From positions 1 through 28,146 of the IMG/VR virus record IMGVR_UViG_3300038557_000059: a DNA stretch of 28,146 nt; one strand, 5' to 3'. Origin of the DNA: a virus. The notes under the pieces were generated by a model. That model had not been told where the DNA came from and did no database searches. It saw only the letters and a program-made list of their open reading frames with translations. Position 1 is the first letter of the stretch. Each line of letters opens with the position of its first letter. A program made the translations under genes and the position numbers. Below, one piece after another: positions 1-7,034 of this stretch.

Positions 1-147
1 ATGATTTCCGCCGGCCTCTGCGCCTTTGTCGCGCTGATCATTGCCGCGCTGGCCATCGGCTATCCGCTGCTGCGCCTCGCCCTGGTTGCGGCGGCCGGCA
101 CCGCCACCGCCTACGCCATCGCGGCCCTGCAGGCGGCCATCGCATGA
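1..147 (+). CDS. 48-aa hydrophobic membrane peptide
   Basis: A 48-codon frame opens with ATG on the first base of the window and ends in TGA, overlapping the next start as ATGA. The peptide is almost wholly hydrophobic: a first segment at about residues 4-20 and a second at about 26-46, rich in Ala, Leu and Ile, with a single Arg between them (residue 26). One or two membrane passes are therefore plausible. I do not recognise a family. The ATGA coupling to the following gene and the hydrophobic bias support translation. The real start could lie upstream of the window edge, so the N-terminus is uncertain. Confidence 0.5.
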   Translation: MISAGLCAFVALIIAALAIGYPLLRLALVAAAGTATAYAIAALQAAIA

Positions 148-503
148 GGCGGCGCTGGACCGAGGCTGAGGACGCCCTCCTTAAGTGCCCGGACCGGCCA
201 CTGCCGGAGCTGGCCAAGTTCATGGGGCGCAGCCTGACCGCGCTGCATCAGCGCCGGTCTGAGAAGGGCTACTCCCAACCCCGGCGGATCGAGGCGGAAC
301 CCGCGTCCCCTGAGCCTACGCGCTCCAGGCGCGCACGCCGCGCCGAGCAGCAGGGTTGGGTCAAGCCGTCGATCGAAGCCCGGCGCACCTCGCCGCGGAT
401 CGAGCGCGCATGCCTCTCCTGCCGCGCCACCTTTACCACCACCCGCCTCATCTTTGTCTGCGCGACGTGCAAGTCGCACGACATCTGGAGGGGCGCGAAT
501 TGA
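144..503 (+). CDS. Myb/SANT-like plus zinc-ribbon early protein
   Basis: 119 aa. Residues 3-42 look like a Myb/SANT or GcrA-type helix-turn-helix (RRWTEAEDALL near the start, then a helix around LTALHQRRSEKGY). The middle is basic and Pro-rich. Residues 90-109 hold two Cys pairs (C90, C93, C106, C109) spaced like a zinc ribbon. A DNA-binding early regulator is the likely role, from the domain pattern only. It starts at an ATGA overlap with the preceding small membrane peptide and is followed by a gene starting on TTG at its own stop (TTGA). No exact family name can be given. Confidence 0.7.
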   Translation: MRRRWTEAEDALLKCPDRPLPELAKFMGRSLTALHQRRSEKGYSQPRRIEAEPASPEPTRSRRARRAEQQGWVKPSIEARRTSPRIERACLSCRATFTTTRLIFVCATCKSHDIWRGAN

Positions 504-1069
504 GCGCCTTGGCCGCCCTTTCCAGCATTGCCATGCCGCAGGTGGACGTGACGGCCCTTGGCCGCGTCATCCGGATGGTCGCCGAGGGTGCGCCTGCCAG
601 CCGTAGTCTGGACGCCCGGGTGATGTCCGCCCTCGGTTGGATTGTGGACCCGGTCACCTGGTCCATGCGCTCGCCACTGGCCGCGCGGCCGATGCCGCTG
701 CCCCGTCTCTCCCGACGCACCGACTGCGCCCGCTTCGTGCTGCCCTTCGGCTGGGATTGGAGTGCGGGTGAACGCGGCGGCACCGGCTTCGCCTGGTGCA
801 GCAATGGCGCTCCGATGATCGAAGGCGCGGGCGCGCTGTGGTTTGAGGCCACCGGCCGCACCGCCGCCCTCGCGCTGCTTCAGGCGGCGCTTCATGGCCA
901 GCGCGCGCTGGTGGTGGACCACAAGGCATCCGCTGCCACATCCCCGTTCAACCTGCCCTTCGATGGCGTTGAATGCCGCTGTGAATGGGTCGGTCCGGCC
1001 GATGCCCTGCACCATGGTGGCCGCTGCCCCGATTGCGGCACGCGCATCCTGACGGCGGGGGCCGCATGA
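500..1069 (+). CDS. hypothetical early protein with C-terminal Cys4 motif
   Basis: 189 aa if started at TTG 500. That start overlaps the previous stop (TTGA) and has a GGAGGGG ribosome site at 487-493, six bases upstream; ATG 533 is the fallback start and lacks this spacing. The longer open frame upstream (from about 356) overlaps the previous gene and is not used. The C-terminus carries C159, C161, C176 and C179 (ECRCEW...RCPDCGT), a zinc-ribbon pattern. The middle is rich in Trp, Gly and Arg and gives no recognisable domain. It ends in ATGA with the next gene. Function unknown; a nucleic-acid-binding role is only a guess from the Cys4 motif. Confidence 0.65.
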   Translation: MSALAALSSIAMPQVDVTALGRVIRMVAEGAPASRSLDARVMSALGWIVDPVTWSMRSPLAARPMPLPRLSRRTDCARFVLPFGWDWSAGERGGTGFAWCSNGAPMIEGAGALWFEATGRTAALALLQAALHGQRALVVDHKASAATSPFNLPFDGVECRCEWVGPADALHHGGRCPDCGTRILTAGAA

Positions 1070-1569
1070 CCCTGCGCCGCCCACCCCCGCCCGAGCAGCG
1101 CAGCTTCTTCGACGCACCACCGGAAGCTGTTCCGCTCCACGAATTCGGCCCGCAGGTGCGCATGGTGCTGGCGGAGACGTTGGCCACTGCGCGCGAGGTG
1201 CGTGGCCTCGATCGTTTCGCGGTGGCGGCGGAGATGTCCCGGCTGATGGGCGACGACAGCGACGGGCGCGAAATCACCAAGCGCATGCTGGACAATTACT
1301 GCGCCCCATCAGGCACCGATTGGCGCTTCCCGCTGGAGGCGCTGCCGCTGCTCTGCCGCGCCACGGGCGACACGCGCCTGCTGACCCTCACGGCCACGGC
1401 CTGCGGGATGAAGGCGCTGCCCGCCGAGGCGGCCGCGCTTGGTGAGCTCATGCTGCTGGAGATGCAGGAGCGGGAGCTGCGCGAGCGCAAGCGGGAACTG
1501 CAGGGCCGCCTGCCAAAGGGCGCGCTGGCCTGGGCCGCCGCCGAAGTCGCACGGAGGGGCAAGGCATGA
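1066..1569 (+). CDS. CII/CP76-like regulatory protein candidate
   Basis: 167 aa from ATG 1066 (ATGA overlap on both sides). Residues 40-112 are helical and resemble phage CII-type (CP76) regulators: a segment of the type MLDNYCAPSGTDWRFPLEALP followed by LCRATGDTRLLTL, which in that family precedes dimerisation helices. Residues 125-145 form a charged, probably coiled-coil helix (LEMQERELRERKRELQ). It sits directly before the transposase DNA-binding domain, where transposable phages of alphaproteobacteria often keep a small regulator. The family assignment is from memory of the pattern and is moderate; a plain hypothetical protein is the alternative. Confidence 0.6.
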   Translation: MTLRRPPPPEQRSFFDAPPEAVPLHEFGPQVRMVLAETLATAREVRGLDRFAVAAEMSRLMGDDSDGREITKRMLDNYCAPSGTDWRFPLEALPLLCRATGDTRLLTLTATACGMKALPAEAAALGELMLLEMQERELRERKRELQGRLPKGALAWAAAEVARRGKA

Positions 1570-1841
1570 GCGCGCAGTGGCGCACCGCCCGCGAGTGGGC
1601 TGCCCTGGCTCTCCCGGGTGTGCCTGGCACTGAACGGGGCGTCCGCTTCAAGGCGGACAGCGAAGGCTGGTGCAGCAGGCCGCGGGCAGGAAGCGGTGGC
1701 GGGCGCGAATTTCACATCAGCGCGCTGCCGCCCGAGGCGCGTGCTGAGCTGATCAGCCGGCAGGTTCAGGCGCAACCGGCCGCGGCCAGCCTTCCGGCCA
1801 TCGCATCTACCCAAGTGCCAGCGCTGATCCCCACGGCGTAG
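1566..1841 (+). CDS. A: MuA-type transposase, N-terminal DNA-binding domain (ORF part 1)
   Basis: 91 aa. Residues 5-62 match the N-terminal winged-helix (HTH_Tnp_Mu_1 / Mu_DNA_bind) domain of MuA-type transposases: EWAALALPGVPGTERGVR, then EGW, then RAGSGGGREF and LPPEARAEL, the standard order of this domain. In MuA this part binds the enhancer (internal activation sequence). Here it is cut from the catalytic part by a TAG at 1839-1841; the next frame begins with ATG at 1842 in the same reading frame. Read through, the two parts would give about 701 residues, close to the 663 of MuA. The start overlaps the previous stop as ATGA. Confidence 0.85.
   Translation: MSAQWRTAREWAALALPGVPGTERGVRFKADSEGWCSRPRAGSGGGREFHISALPPEARAELISRQVQAQPAAASLPAIASTQVPALIPTA
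1839..1841 (+). other. in-frame amber stop splitting the transposase, followed directly by ATG
   Basis: The codon TAG lies in the same frame as both the DNA-binding domain upstream (1566-) and the catalytic part downstream (1842-3671), and is followed at once by ATG. No purine-rich ribosome site is visible in the 20 bases before ATG 1842 (they read as ordinary linker codons for Val-Pro-Ala-Leu-Ile-Pro-Thr-Ala). A one-base change from CAG, or another single change, would restore one continuous transposase. Termination-reinitiation, readthrough, a disabling mutation or a sequence error could each explain it. Confidence 0.9.
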
Positions 1842-3671
1842 ATGGCGCAGTGGCGCCGCCGCACGATGGAAGCCCGCATGGCGCTGCTGCTTGAAGTGCA
1901 GCGCATCGAGGGCGAAGGCCATTCCCAGCGTCAGGCCATTCTCGCGATCGTGGAAGCCGCGCGGGCCGGCAAGCTGCGCCCGGAGCTTCAGGCGCTCGTC
2001 GCGGATGCCAATGCGCGCGGCGGAAAGAGCGGATCCCGCTCCCTGTCCCGCACGACGATGTACGAATGGATGGCGAGCTTCGCGGAGCGCGGCCGGCCAG
2101 GCCTTGCCCCGGCCGATGTAGAGCCGGCGCCGCCGCCGCCTTGGCGCGATGCCTTCCACCGCGCGTGGGGCCGTCCGTCGCGGCCGAAGCTGGCCGAGGC
2201 TGTCCGCGCGATGGAGGCCGGTCTGCCGCCCGGCATCGCGATGCCCTCCTACCACACGGTTCACGCCTACTGGAGCAAGCTGACCCCGCTGGAGCGCGAG
2301 GCTGGGCGGAGCGGCCCCAACGCCATGCTGGCCTTGCGCCCTTACAAGCACCGCTCCGTCGAGGGCCTGGAGCCGATGGCGACGGTCACGGCGGATGGCC
2401 ACACCTTCAAGGCCTGGGTCGAGAACCCGCGTAGCCGCCGCCCCTTCAACCCGGAGGTCGCGGTCGTGATGGACACGGCCACGCGCTACATCCTCGGCTT
2501 CTCCACAGGGCTCGCCGAAAGCTCGGAGGTCATTCGCGACGCGATCCGCCGCACCGTCGAACAGTTCGGCCTCTTCGCGATGTTCTACACGGACAATGGC
2601 TCGGGCTTCATCGCCAAGGCCATGACGTCGGAGACGGTGGGCCTGCTGGCGCGCATCAGCGCGACAGCGGTGAATTCAACACCTGGCCGCGCCCAGGCCC
2701 GTGGCAAGATCGAAGCCTTCATGAAGGTGCTGCGCGCGGCCGCGCGCGAGCTGGTGACCTACACGGGCCGCGATATGGACCGTGAGTTCAAGAAGCGCCT
2801 GGAGAAGCAGATCGCCACACAGATCCGCGCCACGGGAACCTCGCGCCAGGTGAAGAGCTGGGAGGATTTCACCGCGTTCCTGAACGGCGTGATCGATCAC
2901 TACAACAATCACCCGCACCGCGGCCTCCCGAAGTTCGTGGATGCCACGGGTAAGCGCCGGCACATGTCCCCCGCCGAGGCCATGGCGAATTGGCGCGCCA
3001 AGGGGTGGGCGCCAAAAATGGCGCCGGCCTCCACGTTGGAGGATCTGTTCAGGCCCTATGTCGAGCGCGTTTCGCGGCGCGGTCTGGTCTCGCTCGGTGA
3101 CGGTGAATACTTCGCCGATGCGCTCGCGCCACTGCACGGCAGCAAGGTCCGCGTCGGGTACGACCAGAACGACAATAGCCGCGTGTGGATCCGCACGCTG
3201 GAAGACGACCGCTTTGTCTGCGTCGCGCATCTGAACGCGCACCACACGCCTCAGTTTCCCCGCACGATGGTGCAGATCGCCCAGGACAAGCGGAACGACC
3301 GCCAGATCCAGCTGCTGCGCGAGAAGGCGGAGGGGATCGAGGCGGAGCGCCAAGGCTTCCGCGTCATCGAACAAGCCCCCCAGGTCGCGCCACATTGGCT
3401 GAACCCCACAATCGACCAGGCGCATGCGGAGCTGGTCAGCCAAGCTGCCGTCCCGCTCCCCGCCTACCAGGTGACCGAAACCAATGAGGACCGCTGGTGG
3501 CGGCGCGCCACGCGCCTCCTGGCCGCCCTCGCGGAGGGGGAAACCCTCTCCGACACCGATGCCCGCTGGCTCGACGTGAACCGTCAGGAGGCCTGGTTCC
3601 AGGCCCGCCTGGTGGCCGCGTCCCACGGCGCCCTCTCCCCCACAACCGACCCCACGAGGAAGACCGCATGA
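1842..3671 (+). CDS. A: MuA-type DDE transposase, catalytic and C-terminal part (ORF part 2)
   Basis: 609 aa. It joins phage ends to target DNA (DDE transpososome core). Residues 1-90 correspond to the MuA end-binding region (helical, with SRTTMYEWM). The RNase-H-like core carries D185 (TVTADGH), D251 (FYTDNGSGF) and E291 (ARGKIEAF), a plausible DDE triad with spacing 66 and 40. Residues about 405-465 fit the beta-barrel C-terminal domain (mu-transpos_C), and the tail is charged, as expected for the MuB-interacting end. The N-terminal enhancer-binding domain is missing from this frame because of the TAG just upstream. The MuB-like gene follows with an ATGA overlap. The catalytic residues are intact, so the core itself looks functional. 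Confidence 0.93.
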   Translation: MAQWRRRTMEARMALLLEVQRIEGEGHSQRQAILAIVEAARAGKLRPELQALVADANARGGKSGSRSLSRTTMYEWMASFAERGRPGLAPADVEPAPPPPWRDAFHRAWGRPSRPKLAEAVRAMEAGLPPGIAMPSYHTVHAYWSKLTPLEREAGRSGPNAMLALRPYKHRSVEGLEPMATVTADGHTFKAWVENPRSRRPFNPEVAVVMDTATRYILGFSTGLAESSEVIRDAIRRTVEQFGLFAMFYTDNGSGFIAKAMTSETVGLLARISATAVNSTPGRAQARGKIEAFMKVLRAAARELVTYTGRDMDREFKKRLEKQIATQIRATGTSRQVKSWEDFTAFLNGVIDHYNNHPHRGLPKFVDATGKRRHMSPAEAMANWRAKGWAPKMAPASTLEDLFRPYVERVSRRGLVSLGDGEYFADALAPLHGSKVRVGYDQNDNSRVWIRTLEDDRFVCVAHLNAHHTPQFPRTMVQIAQDKRNDRQIQLLREKAEGIEAERQGFRVIEQAPQVAPHWLNPTIDQAHAELVSQAAVPLPAYQVTETNEDRWWRRATRLLAALAEGETLSDTDARWLDVNRQEAWFQARLVAASHGALSPTTDPTRKTA

Positions 3672-4429
3672 AGTCTCTCACGATTGTCCCGCCCGCGGCG
3701 GCCGCAGCACCTGTCAGCGGCGTGGCGGCGCTGCGCAACATCACCGCCCTCTCGGCCCTCATCACCCGCACCATGCAGCGCGCGGGGCATCTGCCCGGCC
3801 TCGCCACCTTCTCGGGGCCGTCCGGCTTCGGGAAGAGCTTCGCGGCCGCGCACGCCGCCGGCGCCTTCCGCGCCTACTATGTCGAGGCGCGCTCCGGCTG
3901 GACGCGCAAGGCGATGCTGCTGGCCATCCTTCGCCAGCAGGGTGTGGTGCCCGCCAAGACGGTGACCGAGATGGTGGACCAGGTGGCCGAGCAGCTCGCC
4001 CTCTCGCGCCGCCCGCTGATCATTGACGAGTTCGACCACGTGGTCGCGCGCAACCTGGTCGAGCTGGTGCGCGACATCTACGAGCAGAGCCAGGCCAGCA
4101 TCATCCTCATCGGCGAGGAGTATCTGCCGCAGAAGCTGCAGAGGTGGGAGCGCTTCCACGGCCGCGTGCTGGACTGGATGCAGGCCTCCCCCTGCAGCCT
4201 GCCCGACGCGCAGGCGCTGGCGCGGCTCTACTGCCCCAACCTGGTGGTGGCCGATGACCTGCTGACCCGCGTCGTGGCCGAGGCGCACGGCTCCTGCCGC
4301 CGCGTCTGCGTCAATCTCGACCAGATCAACGTCTTCGCCCGGGGCGAGGGACTGGAGACCATCACCCTCGCCGACTGGGGCAGCCAGCCGCTGCACACCG
4401 GCAAGCCGCCCGCGACGCGGAGCTTCTGA
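3668..4429 (+). CDS. B: MuB-type AAA+ ATPase, target-DNA activator
   Basis: 253 aa from ATG 3668 (ATGA overlap with the transposase). Walker A is GPSGFGKS at 50-57, Walker B PLIIDEFD at 116-123, a sensor-1-like strand SIILIGEE at 144-151, and a sensor-2-like Arg pair near 211 (GSCRRV). This is the MuB/IstB-like ATPase layout. In Mu, MuB forms ATP-dependent filaments on target DNA, stimulates MuA and directs target choice and immunity. It is somewhat shorter than Mu B (312 aa), lacking most of an N-terminal HTH extension. A longer frame upstream overlaps the transposase and is not used. Confidence 0.92.
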   Translation: MKSLTIVPPAAAAAPVSGVAALRNITALSALITRTMQRAGHLPGLATFSGPSGFGKSFAAAHAAGAFRAYYVEARSGWTRKAMLLAILRQQGVVPAKTVTEMVDQVAEQLALSRRPLIIDEFDHVVARNLVELVRDIYEQSQASIILIGEEYLPQKLQRWERFHGRVLDWMQASPCSLPDAQALARLYCPNLVVADDLLTRVVAEAHGSCRRVCVNLDQINVFARGEGLETITLADWGSQPLHTGKPPATRSF

Positions 4430-4443
4430 TGGGCAGCGTCACT
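4421..4443 (+). repeat. 23-bp imperfect direct repeat, copy 1
   Basis: The 23 bases spanning the MuB stop and the next start match 4681-4703 at 20 of 23 positions, 260 bp apart. Both copies contain tctgatgggca with the TGATG stop-start junction. The match covers the translation initiation region only; the proteins diverge after about four residues. Confidence 0.6.
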
Positions 4444-4689
4444 CAACAACCCGATCGCGAGCTTGCGAAGGCAGTCCTGCGACAGCTGTATTCGGAGGCA
4501 GTCTTCACAGCGCTCTTTGCGCTGATCGAAGTGAAGGCCGATCTGTTCCACGCGGTGCATTCGGCCCGGCGTGCTGGCCGGTGCCTCCCGCATGCCTGTG
4601 CCGAGCTGGCCCGACTGACCGAGGCGCAGGAGCTGATCTGGCCGTCCGTCGAACGTGCCATCCGCAAGATCGTGGCGGAGAGCCTCTGA
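4429..4689 (+). CDS. hypothetical early protein, 86 aa
   Basis: 86 aa, starting at a TGATG junction with the MuB-like gene and ending in another TGATG junction. It is predicted to be mostly helical (AKAVLRQLYSEAVFTALFALIEVKADLF), with two Cys residues in RRAGRCLPHACAEL. The first residues, MGSVT, resemble MGKVT of the next protein, reflecting a repeat around the two start sites. Its position right after MuB matches the semi-essential early region of Mu-like phages, where many small proteins of unknown role are found. I recognise no domain. Confidence 0.65.
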   Translation: MGSVTQQPDRELAKAVLRQLYSEAVFTALFALIEVKADLFHAVHSARRAGRCLPHACAELARLTEAQELIWPSVERAIRKIVAESL

Positions 4690-4703
4690 TGGGCAAGGTC
4701 ACT
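4681..4703 (+). repeat. 23-bp imperfect direct repeat, copy 2
   Basis: Second copy of the start-junction repeat (20 of 23 identical to 4421-4443). It spans the stop of the 86-aa gene and the ATG at 4689. Confidence 0.6.
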
Positions 4704-5057
4704 CTCCCCACGAAGCCGGAGGATCTGTCCCGCGAGGGCCTGCTCTGGCTGATCCATCGCGTCGCTTTCTTTCAGCCCGCTGACTTGCATCACGCACGGT
4801 TCGAGGAGCTGTCGCTTGTAGCGGCGGCGGCCAGCGAGGCATGGCGCGCCTCCCTGCCTGCGGCTGAGCAGGCTCGCGTGCAGTACGAGCTGCTGCTGGC
4901 GCAGCCTAAGGCCGGCACCAAGGCGCTGCGCGCCGCCCGCGACGCGAGCGAGCTGGCCGAGGCGAAGCAGGAGCGCCTGTGGCGCGCCTCGCGGCGCGCG
5001 AATGCGGCCCTGGACGCCTATTGGAATGCCATGAACCAGGCGCGGGAGGACGCATGA
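4689..5057 (+). CDS. hypothetical early protein, 122 aa, helical
   Basis: 122 aa from ATG 4689 (TGATG junction). Residues 10-55 are an amphipathic helical region. Residues 60-120 are Ala-, Arg- and Glu-rich and likely a long helix or coiled coil (AARDASELAEAKQERLWRASRR). It has no signal peptide or membrane segment. It ends ATGA with the next gene. No family is recognised; the operon position is that of small early accessory proteins of Mu-like phages. Confidence 0.65.
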   Translation: MGKVTLPTKPEDLSREGLLWLIHRVAFFQPADLHHARFEELSLVAAAASEAWRASLPAAEQARVQYELLLAQPKAGTKALRAARDASELAEAKQERLWRASRRANAALDAYWNAMNQAREDA

Positions 5058-5638
5058 AGCGCCGCCCCGTCCTCCGCCCTCTGGCGCGCCTGACCGGCAA
5101 GGATGCCGTTTGGCAGGCCGTGCGGGAAACCGCCCCGGGTGAGTTCACGCTGCGCGACCTGATGCGCCGCGTCGTCGCCGGCAGCGACCTGACGCGGGAC
5201 TATGTGCGGCGCCTGGTCGCCGCGGGCATCGTCCAGCAGCTAAGCGAGCCCACGCCGCGCGCGCCCGCGCGCTTCCGCCTCGTCCGGGATCTGGGGATCG
5301 AGCCGCCCCGTGTGACCGCGACGGGCGCGATCGACGACACGCCCACCGACCAGGAGCGCCTGTGGCAGGCCATGAAAGTGCTGGGGACCTTCCGCCTCAC
5401 GGACCTGCAGGCGGGCACCGGCATCGCGTCCACGCTGGCCGTGAAGAGCTACGTCGCACACCTGCACCGCGCCGGATACCTGGCCGTGGTCGAGCCCGCC
5501 GTTACTGGCCGTCGCCTTGCCAGCTATCGGCTTCTCGCCTCCCGCAACACCGGCCCCAGGCCGCCCGCCATCCGGCGCGGGAAGATCGTCTTTGACCAAA
5601 ATCTGGGCCGGCAAGTGTGGCCCGAGGAGGCCGCATGA
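5054..5638 (+). CDS. tandem winged-helix DNA-binding protein candidate
   Basis: 194 aa from ATG 5054. Two similar halves are visible. Residues about 16-75 (KDAVWQAVRETAPGEFTLRDL ... YVRRLVAAGIVQQL ... RFRLV) and about 98-172 (QERLWQAMKVLGTFRLTDLQ ... VKSYVAHLHRAGYLAVV ... SYRLL) share the order helix, helix, recognition helix, wing strand. This fits two winged-helix domains from an internal duplication. Such proteins are common in the early region of transposable phages of alphaproteobacteria. A DNA-binding or regulatory role is inferred. Overlaps are ATGA at both ends. Confidence 0.72.
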   Translation: MKRRPVLRPLARLTGKDAVWQAVRETAPGEFTLRDLMRRVVAGSDLTRDYVRRLVAAGIVQQLSEPTPRAPARFRLVRDLGIEPPRVTATGAIDDTPTDQERLWQAMKVLGTFRLTDLQAGTGIASTLAVKSYVAHLHRAGYLAVVEPAVTGRRLASYRLLASRNTGPRPPAIRRGKIVFDQNLGRQVWPEEAA

Positions 5639-6015
5639 AGCCCACCCAATCCGCAACCGACCGTGCGCGGGAGGCCTGGGGGGATGCGCCTCCCGCCTGG
5701 ATCCTGGTTCTGGCCACGGCCTGCGACACAACCAGCCAGAGCAAGGCGGCCGCCGTCCTCGGTTACTCGCCCGCCACAATCTCGCTGATCCTGCGGCGCG
5801 GATATCCGGGTGACCTCGGTCGGGTCGAGCAGGCGGTGCGTGGGGCCTGGATGGGCGACACGGTCGCCTGTCCGGCGCTGCATCAGGAGTTGCCCACGAA
5901 CGAATGCGTGGCCTGGCAGCGCCGCAAATACGACCCCTCCAATCACCAGACGGTCCGCATGTTCATGGCGTGCCGCAGCTGCCCCTTCAACCAGCAGCCG
6001 GAGGCCGCGGCATGA
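5635..6015 (+). CDS. HTH protein with four-cysteine C-terminus
   Basis: 126 aa from ATG 5635. Residues 33-55 (TSQSKAAAVLGYSPATISLILRRGY) look like a Cro/LacI-type helix-turn-helix. The C-terminal half contains C79, C91, C113 and C116, the last two as CRSCPFN, suggesting a bound metal. Small HTH regulators of this design recur in Mu-like prophages of Rhodobacterales and Rhodospirillales. A regulator of early transcription is likely but the target is unknown. ATGA overlaps flank it. Confidence 0.7.
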   Translation: MKPTQSATDRAREAWGDAPPAWILVLATACDTTSQSKAAAVLGYSPATISLILRRGYPGDLGRVEQAVRGAWMGDTVACPALHQELPTNECVAWQRRKYDPSNHQTVRMFMACRSCPFNQQPEAAA

Positions 6016-6203
6016 AGATCCAGAACGCACGTCGCCAATGGAAGCTCGTCGCCCGTGGCGGTGGCCTTGCCCCGGGCAACCACGAGGAGACGCTCCCCAC
6101 TGAGGAGGCCGCGCTGGCCCGGCGCGACGCGCTCCGCCGCGCGGCAAATGAGCGGGGCGAGGCGATTGTCATCGTCGTTCAGCCCCCGGGGGCGGCCCGA
6201 TGA
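6012..6203 (+). CDS. hypothetical small protein, 63 aa
   Basis: 63 aa from ATG 6012, coupled by ATGA on both sides. It is a compact, charged protein with the pattern WKLVARGGG, then EEAALARRDALRRAANERGEAIVIVV, reminiscent of small DUF2188-like folds (strand, helix, strand). This resemblance is weak. There is no membrane segment. The gene is supported mainly by perfect coupling with its neighbours. Confidence 0.6.
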   Translation: MKIQNARRQWKLVARGGGLAPGNHEETLPTEEAALARRDALRRAANERGEAIVIVVQPPGAAR

Positions 6204-6493
6204 ACGGCCCGTTCATCTTTCCGACACGCGCCCGCGAGGTGGCAGAGGCGCGGTTGGACATGCGCGAGATCATGGGGAGTGCCGCGATGGATGACGTCGT
6301 CTCCTTGGAGGCAAAGGTGACCGACCTCGTGCGTCACCAGCCCATCGGCGTGGTCCTGCTGGCTCTCGCCATGGCGCTGGGCCGTGCCTCGGCTGAGCGC
6401 TTCGGCCCGCTCACCACGCGTCCCTTCGCCCTGATCGCCGCTGCCGTCCAGCTGACGTGGCGTGAGGCAGCCTGCCAATCCACCAAGCACTGA
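6200..6493 (+). CDS. hypothetical early protein, 97 aa
   Basis: 97 aa from ATG 6200 (ATGA overlap). It is mostly helical; residues 50-65 (GVVLLALAMALGRASAE) are hydrophobic but short and contain charged neighbours, so a soluble helix bundle is as likely as a membrane segment. It is followed by a 10-base gap before the Gam gene, one of the few breaks in the overlapping early operon. No recognisable family. Confidence 0.6.
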   Translation: MNGPFIFPTRAREVAEARLDMREIMGSAAMDDVVSLEAKVTDLVRHQPIGVVLLALAMALGRASAERFGPLTTRPFALIAAAVQLTWREAACQSTKH

Positions 6494-6503
6494 GGAGCCC
6501 CCG

Positions 6504-7034
6504 ATGGCCAAGACCAACCGAACGCGCATGAAAGCCCCCGCCCTGCCTGTGGTGGCGCCCAGCGACAGCGACGGCGCTGCCGTCATGGTCGCCCGCATGG
6601 GTGCCCTCGGCCGGGAGATCGAGATCGCCCAGCTGGCGATGGATGAGGAGATCGCGGCCATCAAGCAGGAGGTCGCCACCCGCATCGCCCCCATGGCGGC
6701 GGAGATGAAGCAGCTGCAGGCGGGCGTGCAGACCTGGGCCGACGCGAACCGCGACGTGCTGACACGCGGCGGCCGCGTCAAGACGGTCCATCTCACGACC
6801 GGCAAGCTCGAATGGCGTCACCTGCCGCCCTCCGTGCGGGTCACTTCACCGGAGGCAGTGCTGGAGATGGTCCAGAAGATGGGCCTGGAGAAATTCCTCC
6901 GCCGCAAGGTCGAGCTCGATCGAGAGGCGATGAAGGCGAGCCCGGCGGAGGCGCGCGCCATCCCGGGCGTGACCATCGGCAGCGCCGGCGAGGAGTTCGT
7001 GGTGACGCCGGACACCGAGGAGCTGGTGACGTGA
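6504..7034 (+). CDS. gam: Gam-like host-nuclease inhibitor
   Basis: 176 aa from ATG 6504, with GAGGAG at about 6492-6497 as ribosome site. It has the Mu Gam (Phage_Mu_Gam) pattern: a long coiled-coil N-terminal region at about 35-78 (GREIEIAQLAMDEEIAAIKQ), the GKLEWR segment at 100-105, FLRRKVELDREAM at 131-143 and GEEFVVTP near the C-terminus. Mu Gam is a Ku-like protein that binds double-strand DNA ends and protects them from host exonucleases. Length and order match the family. It overlaps the next gene as GTGA. Confidence 0.92.
   Translation: MAKTNRTRMKAPALPVVAPSDSDGAAVMVARMGALGREIEIAQLAMDEEIAAIKQEVATRIAPMAAEMKQLQAGVQTWADANRDVLTRGGRVKTVHLTTGKLEWRHLPPSVRVTSPEAVLEMVQKMGLEKFLRRKVELDREAMKASPAEARAIPGVTIGSAGEEFVVTPDTEELVT

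Noticed and set aside
1121-1134. Palindrome CGGAAGCTGTTCCG resembling the core of the shared late motif
   Set aside because: It lies inside a coding region, lacks the 3' ttcctccgccc extension, and an 8-base dyad with free spacer is expected about this often by chance in 28 kb.
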